Source of the DNA: Pararge aegeria
Taxonomy: Eukaryota > Arthropoda > Insecta > Lepidoptera > Nymphalidae
Length of the DNA: 64,000 nt
Reading direction: 5' to 3'
Assembly (NCBI RefSeq): GCF_905163445.1
Contig: NC_053193.1
Location: 5,208,001 to 5,272,000 of the forward strand
A program made the position numbers and the translations under genes. The notes beneath the pieces were generated by a model. It had not been told where the DNA came from. It ran no database searches and saw only the letters and a program-made list of their open reading frames with translations. This document shows positions 35,125-46,700 of the stretch, piece by piece. How positions within the stretch are numbered: position 1 is the first letter of the stretch; every line of letters starts with the position of its first letter.

Positions 35125-35500
35125 CATTTTAATTCAAAATTCAAAAAAAAACAAAATTCATTTATTGAAAGTAGGCCTAATTAATAAGCACTTTTGAAAC
35201 GTCAAGTCAGTCTGTTTTTAGTGACTTTCCAACCGGTTCGGAAGGCAGATTCCACTGAGAAGAGCCGGCAAGAAACTTAGCAGATTGCTCTTCTCCAACA
35301 TAATTTTAAAGTTTAACAATCTTTAGAATTTTTCTGTTTTGTGAGAGATGAGAGCGGATCGGCCTGCTTCCAAGCAGAAATCCATGAATCGTGTAGTAAC
35401 CACGATTTGTTATGTGTTTTAATATATTGCTTAAACTTAGGTAAAGGTAGATCTAATATTACCTTCGGTATCATGTTATAAAAGCATATAACCATCCCCA
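35125..35500 (-). mobile_element. LINE 3' end, longer inverted copy
   Basis: Starts with the inverted tail AAACAAAATTCATTTATTGA, followed by the 3' UTR, then a minus-strand reading frame with YNMIPKVILDLPLPKFKQYI, a typical C-terminal RT segment, interrupted by mutations. Confidence 0.8.
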
Positions 35501-36217
35501 GAAATCGAAAATAATAGAGGTGCGGTAAAGTCTTATTTTATAACCATCATTTATTTATTAAATCTTTAAACGTGTTAAATATTAGGTACTTAGTGGATTT
35601 TCAAACGTACTTAATTTATTTAAGCCGAAAAGTGGGGTGCGATTACTTTGTATTACTCATTTATAGCTCATTTAGCGTATTATTTTACAGCGGCTTATAT
35701 ATAAAATATATAAATAAACATAAACGAGTAACATTCAAATGTACTTTTTACTTTTTGGCGCGGTAAAAGTCGCCAGAATATAGGTATGACTTAGGTATAT
35801 ATAACGGAGATTAAAAAGGTAATTGACTTAGCGTTTACACGGTTGCTTGGATAACTAAAGACGAGCGATGTCCGACCAAAATGTTTTTGAATATCACTTC
35901 GCATGAATTTTAGTCAAACTCAAACTAAAGACAAGCATTTTCCATTTATCGAGGGTAAGTATAAATATAGCTAAAACTAAGGATTAACTATTAATCTTTT
36001 AAGGCGCAGATTGCAGCGAGCCTTCTTTCTGATTCCAAGGCCGTGGGTTCATTGATGATAATGAAAGTATATTATGAAGCAATCCAGTGTAAATAAGGTC
36101 GTTCTCCCAATACAGTTCAAAAAAGCGAATAACTGAAACAACTTTTTGAGCACTGTGAATTAAAGTAGGAGGCCCCGGGTTCGATTCCCATCAGGGGCAA
36201 TTTGGGATTTTGTACTT

Positions 36218-36457
36218 CAACATTACACACATCGCCATCTAGCCCCAATATAAGCGTAGCTTGTGTTATGGGTACTAAGATGACTGGTGAATATTTTTAT
36301 GAATAATATATATGAATACTTATAATATACATATAAACACCCAGACACTGAAAAACATTAATGCTCATCACACAAACATTGTCCAGTTGTGAGAATCGAA
36401 CCCACGGCCTTGGACTCGGAAAGCAGGGTCGCTGCCCACTGCGCCAGTCGGCCGTCC
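36218..36457 (-). mobile_element. SINE-A, nearly full length
   Basis: Tail, body, B box and A box (CACTGCGCCAGTCGGCCGTC in this orientation) are all present; the best-preserved reverse copy in the window. A short SINE-A scrap with the TTCCAAGGCCGTGGGTTC segment lies nearby at 36030-36052. Confidence 0.92.
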
Positions 36458-36550
36458 AAAATGTGGCGTGTGTGTGGATTGAATGTTGCGAATGCTATTA
36501 CGCCTCCGCTGTCTCTTGCTAATGATGACGTAGTTAGCCCTCTTAACAGC

Positions 36551-36962
36551 ATAAGGCTCAATTCACACTGAGCTAGCAGCGGCCACCAGCGAAGCGGCGA
36601 ACGGTGTCATTTTCGCATCTTTTTCATTTCGGTTTTTCGCATTTCTCACTCCATACTTATTATTATTATAAATAGTACTCCTATCGGTAGAAGTCCTACG
36701 GATTATAAGGGCGCCACGACTAGTTTCTACTAAGACAAGCCGCGAGTGGTATCTAGATAATCACTCGACTATCACTAGGTTCCGAGCTGGGACATGTTGG
36801 CCGCTACTATCTCGATGTGAATAGACCCTTACGGGAAAACGGGGTAATATGGATAGGTATGATAATTAAAAACAAATTCATAACAGCATAGACGCTAAAG
36901 GATTGTATCTCATAATTTTCGATATCAATATCCATACAAGGGATGGAATGTCGCTTATATCT
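36551..36962 (-). pseudogene. Decayed duplicate of tetraspan terminal exon end and 3' flank
   Basis: Minus strand at about 36935-36885 reads WILISKIMRYNPLASMLL then TGA, against WILLSKIMRYNPISSMLL of the true exon at 37480. Upstream of WIL the match breaks down and TM4 is not preserved. Downstream, AGCGGCC, CTACTATCTCG-GTGTGAAT and GGGGTAATATGGAT repeat the flank of the real gene, so about 400 bp was duplicated in tandem. Confidence 0.8.
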
Positions 36963-37137
36963 GCAGCCTATTTTTAATATAATGTATTTACCCCTTTATA
37001 GGTATAAGGCCCAATTCACACTGAGATAGCAGCGGCCTTCTCGGGTTTAATTTTTAACTCTATATGATTATAATAAATAGTATACCTATTTTGAGAAGTT
37101 CTAAAGATTTTAGCGGTCACGTAGTCACTATTAAGAA

Positions 37138-37320
37138 AATTAAGCTTAATTTGCTATACTCCGCGAGCAGCAGGAGAATCTGTATGGTGTAATTTATAAT
37201 TTCTTCAATCCGTATACTCCACACCAAACAGATCCTCGGCAATGTAACCTCTACGCACGTTTCGCTCCGAAACCGGAGCATCCTCAGGAGATGTTGACTT
37301 TAAAATGAATAATTGTTAAG
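37138..37320. repeat. Dispersed repeat, uninterrupted copy of the MITE host
   Basis: Contains AATTAAGCTTAATTTGCTAT, ACTCCGCG, CAATCCGTATACTCCACACC and CAGATCCTCGGCAATGTAAC. Inverted relative to 1490-1780, where the same sequence is split by the MITE at 1531-1712. Here it interrupts the duplicated 3' flank of the tetraspan gene. Confidence 0.8.
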
Positions 37321-37479
37321 TACGTACTACGTAGTCACTAGACTTTACTGGACTGTGAACTAGACTAACCTTATGGCCGAGCTGGGAACTGTTAAACGCT
37401 ACTATCTCGGTGTGAATTTACTCTTAGGGGAGATCGGGGTAATGTGGACATTGGTTAGGCATCATAATTAAAAACAAAT

Positions 37480-37751
37480 TCATAACAGCATAGACGATAT
37501 AGGATTGTATCTCATTATTTTAGATAGCAATATCCACAGGAGTGATGTAGTTGTCGCCAATGCAACACCTCCCCACCCTAAATCTAATGACCACGAAGTA
37601 GTGAATTCCCTTGCTGATAGTAAGGGTAGGGCGGGGTAGCGTGGGCCTACGACCCCGTCGGCTGTGTCGTCCCCATGTGAGCTTCCACGGGTAGAGACTC
37701 TTTGGACGCGCTTGAAGTGGATTATCATCAGTGTGAACATTGCGAATAAAC
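37480..37751 (-). CDS. Tetraspan gene terminal exon with TM3 end, TM4 and stop
   Basis: Acceptor GTTCCAG at 37752-37758; GT completes the split Gly and the frame reads LFAMFTLMIIHFKRVQRVST, a Gly/Asp-rich loop, then TM4 and a C-terminus RYNPISSMLL before TGA 37482-37480. The last ~60 coding bases and the 3' flank recur in decayed form about 590 bp further on (36840-36960). Confidence 0.88.
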
Positions 37752-40700
37752 CTGGAACAAAGAATTTATTTTTAGAATTACATTTAAGTCTTCTAAGCTG
37801 GTTTAAAAGTTATTAAGATTTAGCTTCAAAGCCAAAAGGTCTGCTGCAAATGTCACATAACGTGGTCTCACTAAACCAGAGTCTATTGCATTTATACCAA
37901 AACCACCAAAATGCACCAATAATCAATTTCGTTGGTTAAGTAAACTCCTCAAGTTGGCGTAACAAATAAAACTTATGATAGCGATCGTGGGTTGTAAGCC
38001 TCTGTGTTTGAAGGACGTAATTGCCGTGTAATAACACGGGCAATTACGTCCTTCAAACCGGAACACAACTATGTTGCCCCGTGCTTGGAAGTAGAAATAA
38101 ACGTGGTGGTAATAGATAAGTACTTCCCCAGACCAGTTCTGTCAGGAAAAGCTCTAATCCTACTAAGTTATTTACTCCAGACTTTATGTAAATTGTCGGT
38201 TTAGTTCTTTTTTGACGTCACAACGTCTTATAATTCGATGGAGCCGGCTGCACGCACGAAAAAACATGACTATGCGGCGTTACCTCGCTCTGAGGCGTTC
38301 CATTCAAGGCTTGAAGTGCAAGCGAGAGCGCGGAACGAGCGACAAAGAGGAACAGTCGGCCTTCGCGTTCGACATCTTTCTCTCTCCTACTTGAGTGAGC
38401 GATGCGTCCGCGTAGACAGCTTCTATACAATGATACATTTACATGTTTTCGGCAAGGAAAAGTGAATATCTATCAAACAAATAAAGTTAAAATTTTCTTT
38501 TGAAAAATGCAACCATTCCATCAGCATTTTCTTACGACGTTATCACGTTCAACTATCGTCAGTAAGCCGACTTTACAGACAACCAATTTTTTTTTATGTT
38601 AAGTGGAAACCAACCAGCCTATAAACAGAATATCACTTCACAGGGCATATAAGGAGCACGTCCTCTAACATGTCGCCCTTTGCCCATCAATTTGAGACGT
38701 TCAAACTTATTCCTGTTATTTGCTAACTAAGAGTGCAAGTAAGCCTGTTCTCCTCTTTTTATTCCTAATTCCAAGGTGCCGCCTGGTAGAGAACGCTATT
38801 AAGCGATAAGACCACCTTTTGTGTTCTACTTCATGAATCTTCGAATTCTTCTTCTTCTTCTTTGTTCCTTGTATATAAGATTGAACCAATCCTTCAATGA
38901 TGAGCAGAATGCGCGCAAGCTCCAACAATATTTTGAAAATTTTAACCAATAAATGGGAAAATCCCTTTTTGGAGCACTGGGTTGGTACACACTCACACAG
39001 TCACCAATCGCTCAAGAGGGTACTTACCTTAGGATATTCCTAATTACTTATTATTTATAGGTTTGGCCAATTTTAGTTTTAAATATAGTAAATAAGATAA
39101 TTGTTATTGTTTTAGACATGGATTTTTATCTAAATTAAACGTTATTACTTATATTGATGTGGTGTACAAATAAAGTGTTATTATAATGAATAGGTGACCT
39201 ACGTGAGCCAAGACCGTCAAGCTATTTTAAAACGGCGTGGTGGCTCTAAACTTTCTATATGGCCAGCAAAAGCAAAAAAATAAGAATTTATCATTTGGCA
39301 ACCCAAAACATGTCCTTTGTCTGTGTCTTATTTTTGCAGATAGGTAAGAAAATAAGAAAATAATTTAAAAGTTTATTCGAACACTTCCACACTCAAGTTA
39401 TAATGCTAAGCGAACTGTCAGTTATATTCATTGATGACTGGCAAACAATAACAGTTCGTTAGGATTTCAGTTCAGCTATTGAGGCAAACCAAATGGGACG
39501 GATTGTGAATTTACACGTGAATGATTTCGTTCTAAGAATTTTAGACGTAAACACTAACAGGATTAAGTGAATACGTAGTTATCGTTAATTTAATGCGATT
39601 TTAGACGGTTCCATGGACTATTATCTAGTAAATAATTAGACATTTTTACACAAATAACATAAGTAAAATCGGGAACATTGTTAAATATCAGCTCTCCGTA
39701 ATATTTTAGTGTCACTTTTAATTAATTTTTGTTCATAGGCTCACCCAATTAACACGAGTTCGTGTGTTTATGATGAACACATATTTTTTTGGGTGCAACT
39801 AGAATAATTACAATTATACATCAGTAAGATACCATTGATTGTATTATTCGGCATAAAGCTTTTACTTGGTTCCAGAACAGGCGAAAGTCAAAATATAAAT
39901 TTATTAATTTATAATTTTTTTTGCTTGTATATTATATTTTTAAACCCCCGACATATATTGATTTTGAGAAAAGTGTGATATAAATGTGATCTGTCGTTTT
40001 GCGGCAGCGGCCAACTTAGAACGGTTTTCATCAAACATAGCTAAAAATAATCACGATTATTTCACCTTTCAAACAGAAGAACGGAATCACAAACACACAC
40101 ACACACACACACGCATATATATATATATACACAAACGTCAAACTTATCTCATCTCGTATTTCTTGCGTTGATATCTATAGACGAATTTATCCTGTAAGGG
40201 ATTCGGAAAAACTGCAAGGAAAACAACTGAACTTACCGGCTAAGAGATACATAACGCCGGTAACAAGAACAGCGCTAATTTGGTGCTTACAAACACCAAA
40301 AGCGCCCACCAATGCTGCACTGCCCAATACGATGAGACATACCAGCGCGCACGAAATGGAAAGGTTCTGCATACCTACAAAAAAAAAGCAGGATGTAGTG
40401 ACTGAACTACTTATCACTGAATTAATAGGCAACATGACATTTACAAAGAATCGTTAAAATGTTGTATTTCTAATAATAAGTATATTATGATTCAGGTATT
40501 ACGAAAAACGTATTTTTTATTTAAACTCGAAGTGAGATTGATATTTATTTTCAATAAAAAAACCTCCAACTGCCATGACAGTTGAAACGAAATCATAATT
40601 ATGACGTTACGTTTATACAAATATAATTTTGATTTGAAAATCTCTGCGTATATCAAGTATTTTGTGATTTCAAACTATTAGATACAAAGTTTCTCTCATC

Positions 40701-43700
40701 TCTAAATATGAAACAAGGTAATAAAGCTTAAGCTCTAATTTGCCTGACGTCACGAGTGCGGCCATGACACCCGGCGAGCTTTTTCGCGGGAAATAACTTT
40801 TTGCAATAGAATTTGTAATTTATAACAAAAAATTTTATTTCTTCAAAAATTAGATAATTTTTGGATCAAGTATACTCCGAACATCATAGGGAAGTCTTTC
40901 AAAATTACTCATCATGCCTATTCGAGAACAGATTGGACAAACATCAAAAGGATCCGAATCCGAAGCTAAAATAATAGCTATAGTTAGCCATAGCAAAATT
41001 CCTCAAAACTACATTTATATTAGAAGCGTCCCACAGAGTTACGAACCGTGAAGTATAAAAAAAAATACGTGTAGACTTATGCGGTTAACAGCTCTTAGTG
41101 CGGCCTATTGATCAAATGTTAACAAATAAATGTCAGGTCGATATGACAGGAGATATTTCCAATTTTAGTCTTGTGTAAAAATCTAAAAAATGTTGTTTAT
41201 CCCTAAAATACTATAAAATCCTAACCTCAAGTGGTTTAGTAATAAACGTCACGATACTTACGATGTTGCCAATCACCCCTTTGCTCCTCATTTTCATCGT
41301 CAGCTAAATAATTTGTGCACAGCGGCTCCTTTGGAAATCCGGCTCTTGACAATATTGATACTTCTTCCTCTAAAAATAAGTATTAACAATTAATTATTTA
41401 CTGGCTGACCCGTGCAACTTCGTGCACCAAATCGGTTATTACCGGAAAACACGAATAAAATGACATTTTCTAAAAATGAATCCTAGCTACGAGTAGATCG
41501 ATTACTAAACTAAATTGTATACTAAATTTCATGAAAATCATTGGAGCCGATTCCGAGATTCCAATTATATATATATATATCTTAATATATATAAATCTCC
41601 TGTCACGATGTTTGTCCGCGATGGACTCCTAAACTACTAAACCGATTTTAAATTAAATTGGCACACCGTAAGCAGTCTGGTCCAACTTAAGAGATAGGAT
41701 AGCTTAGATCTTTAATTATAGTCGCAATTTTAATTATAAAAGAAAATCAAACGCAGACGAAGTCGCGGGCAACAGCTAGTATATATATATACAAGAATTG
41801 CTCGTTTAAAGATATAAAGATACGTTTGATAAAGCATTCATTCAGTACAGTATCTATAAAAATAATCCGAGATAACTTTATTAGTAAAAACAGGAGTAGT
41901 AAGAAAATAAAACCCGACGGATAAATTCGGGAATTTATATATTCTTATTTAGAATTTATATTAATTTTTTTCTGGTTTAGGTGGAAGGCTTCGGCAGTGG
42001 CTAGTTACCACACTACCGACAAAGACGTGCCGCTAAGTGACTTAGCGATCCGGTACGATGTTGTAGAAACCAAATAACGCTACATAGGTTAGCTATACAA
42101 TCATCTAGTTGCAATAACAGGGTAAATATTTATTAGGTAACACAATATTTTTTCACGCCTTATCTTTTTTATGCTAATTTAATGTGAATTATTTCAGGCT
42201 ATTAAACGAAAATTATCTACTTTTATGAGAAGTAAAGTAGACGGTCGTTGAGTACGAATAGCGAATACATTATTCATGGAATCAACTTAAGACTAGCTAC
42301 AAAATTTGTGTGCCTAATAATCCCATATGCTAGATTCATCATAAACATTTGTTTATTTGTTTATAATAATAATAATAATAATAATCTCTCTTTATTAAGA
42401 CAACTAAGGTCCACCTTTGTTAGTAATACATCTTAAACGACTATGTTAGTATTAATTAATTATATTAGATTAAAGAATAAATTCAATATAATTTGCTTCA
42501 CCGTACAAGCACCGACATGAAGTGTTGCAAGATAGGTGAATCAAACTTTCCCGCTAACCGTAAAAATCATCGATTCGCTCCTGAGCGAACAGCCCAGACG
42601 CTGAACAGAACCTCGGCAAACCGAACAGTATCCTAAACCCATTATTATACTGTACACGTAATGTGTTCAGTGCCCTTTGAGTATATTTATGCTAGTCACT
42701 AAAAGGCACAGGTGTCACAACTTAGTCACACACACACTTAGTCAAGAATTTAGGTCTTAGTCTACTATGCTGGCAAAGTAAGCATTGGTAGACTTTACAC
42801 GGCTTTGAGAACAGTATGGGGTACTCCCATGCATGAAGGTTAAAACTAGTTACATTTAATTGTTTAAGACAGGGGTTTCCAACCTAATTAAGCCAGCAGC
42901 GCACTTACAAGTTAAGAAATTTGTCACGGCCCCCGCACCCTAACCTAGTTAAAATAGGTAGGTATTTGTTAGAAAAACATATTTTTTTATAGGACAGAAG
43001 GAGCGCCTCGCGAATGTTCTTTCTACGGCGCCCCAGGACTCCGCGGCGCCCAGGTTTGGAAGCTCTAGCTTAAAACGCATTTATTTATTAACTTTATTGT
43101 ACAACCAAAAAAAAAGGTTTACAAAAGGATGTATTAATGCTAAAGCATTTTCTACCAGCCATCCTTAGGATGAGCGAGAAAAGCGAGCATTATGACTAAA
43201 AATATAAAATTAACTATCAAAAACAAAGCTATATTAATAAAATACTTGCCTTCTAGGGAGACGCACATGGTCCAAATTCCACCATTCATTGGAACGAGAA
43301 ACGTACCGCCGCCCTTCCTGGAGTTCGCATCTTCGATCTGAAATGCGAAATTTACTGCGCGTCAATGTGAATTTATGGGAGAGATGTAATCGAATCTATA
43401 GAATATTTACGAGGTATCCGTATTGGAGTAAAGTGATACTTTACAGATTTATAGGAATAGGGATTTTTGTGCTAGTAATTATTTAAGTGCTTGCAGTTGC
43501 GGTCCACTTGATGGTAAGTGAAAAACCATCGCTTATAAACGTGGCGATATTAAGCAGGGCACGCAAGGAACTCGTCCTGCAACATGCCACCCTGTGTCCA
43601 TCAACCTGACCAGAAATATCAAATGAGCATAGTAGTAGCACTTCCCCAGACGAGCTCTGTCACAGAAAGCTCCACTACTACTATAAATAAGCAGTAAGAG

Positions 43701-46700
43701 CTCTTACTAAAACGAGGTCCACAGCTGCTTCCAACCTAAGCTACGTCCAAAGTTGCGTACTAGTTGCAACCAACCACAAAACTTGCTCAAACGGTTGCAA
43801 GACGGCAGTTAGAAGCGTTCAAGTGTGCGTTGCGCGTGTGACCAATCACGAGCTTAGCTTTAATGCACGCTTCTCCATGATTGGCCTCGCGCTGTCCGCT
43901 ATCTTGAACATAACCACAGACGCTTGACGCCGCGATTTAGCATTGTCGCAGCGTTCGCGGTGGGGTACGTAGAAATTATTTATTATTATTATAGTTGTGG
44001 ATTTTTTTAGTTAGTTTAGTGGTATTCATTTTATTGTTGTATTTTTTTAATTTTAGTTTTTTTTTTCGATTGATTTTTGTTAAACTAAGCAAAAAAAATG
44101 TGGTCAGTGGATGGCTACGTATTTCCGTGGTGTTACCTGGTACAAGGTGCCAACTGAAAATCAGCGCTGTATGCACCCACTGGCGCATGCAGCACAATGC
44201 TGAGCTGGCACCTTTTTTCTTAGTTGTGCCACACATAACATATGTGGTGTTGTGAATATTGTAATGTGCGGCGCAATGTAAAAAAATATTTTTTTCTTTC
44301 TTTCTTTCAAATTGCATAGTTTCGTTTTACTCGCAACCAATCGTCAAATCTATTTATCTATCTATCTAAAGCTATCAGATTTACTGTTGCTGTTAAAAAT
44401 AGACAGATTTGTGTGAATTTTGTATCTAAGTAACTGTTTCTGTCTGAGCAAAGTCAAAACAGACTCTTGTGAGGTCAACCTTACAAGAGTATTTTTTCGT
44501 ATGAGACGATTTATTTCTGACCTAAGATCAACGCTTACAGAGTGCTTATAAGTTATATCTATCTTACATCACTACACCGCACTCTGAAGAGCTCAGCATA
44601 AGCACTACGGATTAATGATGTTATTCTAAACGGAATAAAATGAGAGAGATATAAGTTAAATCAACTATTTACGGCGATAGATAGAGTACATCACAGTAAG
44701 TAGTAAAAACAAATGGGCTGCGGCGTAATCCACGTGTCATATAAGGATTCTCTTACGATTATTGAACCGTAATGATACGTCACTTGATACAAAAGCCTAA
44801 ATATAGTTAAGGTTTTTTTTTTTCATAAAGGGAAACATACGTACACAAAAAATATTACGAAGGCCTTTTAAGAATCTACGTACCTAAGTAAGTTTGATAA
44901 ATGACCTACATTAATAACCTTAGTCGTTTTTCCTTTTAGCGTTCTCTCTCGGTGACAAAAAATACGGCGAAAATAGGATTCGTAGACAGGTCTGTGATGG
45001 ATTTAGACTTAAAAGCTCGCATTTTTGGCTTAGTATTTTATGGATATAACCTACCGTCGAGTGACGATAGAATAACAGAGTGATATTTTGTACGTAACGT
45101 TATTTTTTTCGTGCTCTACGAGATTAAAAAGGCAATGAGGAGATATTTAAAAGCACCCGATTGAACTAATATGGCTCAACAAGTCGCAAAGCTAAAATGT
45201 AGGCAATAAGCGAGGCACCAATATCGAACAAGTGATGGAAACTGGGGTTCTAAGGTGCTGAAGAAAGTAACGTAGCATCGGGTGTCCCCTCAGGTGGACA
45301 GCTGACACCACACGAGAAGGTAGCGGAAAATGGAAATCTCTACAGAATGTCCCCTATGTCTAGCAGTGGACGTCTCTGGGTTCATATGATGAGAATAATG
45401 ATTAAGTTTCTGACTTTAAATAAACCCAAGCAACCTAGCGCCGAAATAGAAAGATATTTATATTTTGCGATCACAACACCGCTTTTTGTGGAAAATAAAA
45501 AAGCATATAAAAACAGCAGTATAGTGACAGCAAATATTGCGAGCAAATAACGTCGCATCTAAAATATTGTGGTGTCTTTTTTCCTATAAAGTTCATTGTA
45601 GCAAAAATCGTTTATTGCCGCACGTGATTCGAATCGCTGGGGAGACAGGTATATGCGGAAATGTCAACCTTTGCAACTTTTTTACGTTTGGTTGCGAGAA
45701 TACAGTTGCTACTTTATAATAGTGCCTTAGTCGAAAGATGAATGTGTTAAGGATATTCTTTGGTTTTTCGTAAATATTGACATCCCCTTCTTATTGGACG
45801 TCAATAATATCAATGAAAAGTGTGTGTTATTGTTTGTTACCTATTTAGACTAGCGCTGTGGGCAGCGACCCAGCGTTCTAAGTCCAAGGCCGTGTGTTCG
45901 ATTCCCAAAACTGGAAAACGTTTCTGTTACGAACATGAATGTTTTTCAGTGTCTGGCTGTTTATCTGTATTTTATAAGTATTTATGTATATTTTTCATAA
46001 AAATATTCATCAGCCATAACACAAGGTGAGCTTACTTTGGGGCTAGATAGTGATTTGTGTAGTGTCGTAGTATGTTTATTTATTATCTACTGAACACAAC
46101 TAGAGAACTAAAGTTGAGCACACAGATAGCTTAAAACTTAGAGACGGATGTACAGTAACTTCATCCCCGAAAATCCGAGCGGTATTATTTTTGTTATCAT
46201 GACAATATTTTGCATTAACATAGATAGGCATCCTAAAAACGAACAAAGTATACTTTGTAACCTAGGAATACTAGCGGTTTCCGCGGTTTGCAAAATCGCA
46301 AAAACATTGACTAAGTCGCGGACATCAATTAGTCTTTATCTATACTAATACCGTGAAGCGGGAAGATTTTTTTGTTTTGTTCGGTCATTAATTAATGTAG
46401 AAGTAATTACGAGTTTAAAAGATGAAAAGACATGTACTCTTAAAGTCATTTTTAAAACCTATAAGTACCCGATTTTTTACAAGAACGTACAAGCTTTAAT
46501 TCGCGGGAAACAGTTAGTTTTGTGTCAAGGTACTAATCTAAAAAGATAGCGGAATTAAATATCTATGTAAATATACCTTACATACTATATTATTTATAAT
46601 CACTTATTTTAGCGTATCTTTTCTATTTTTCTCCTTTTGCAACTTTGGTTGCCTGTTTTGTAAATTGATGTATGTGTATATCTCTATAACTACTTTTTTC

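Noticed and set aside
36390..36457. tRNA-like sequence with GGTTCGATTCC
   Set aside because: Same head occurs in many SINE-A copies with an identical body and tail; no plausible cloverleaf with an acceptor stem.
38212..38465. Overlapping open frames in a GC-richer patch on both strands
   Set aside because: Three overlapping frames of similar length with no family resemblance; composition alone keeps them open.
43240..43249. GT donor five bases past the GC donor of the tetraspan exon
   Set aside because: Using it shifts the next exon to a frame that reaches a stop codon within about 25 codons, and it breaks phase with the TM2 exon.
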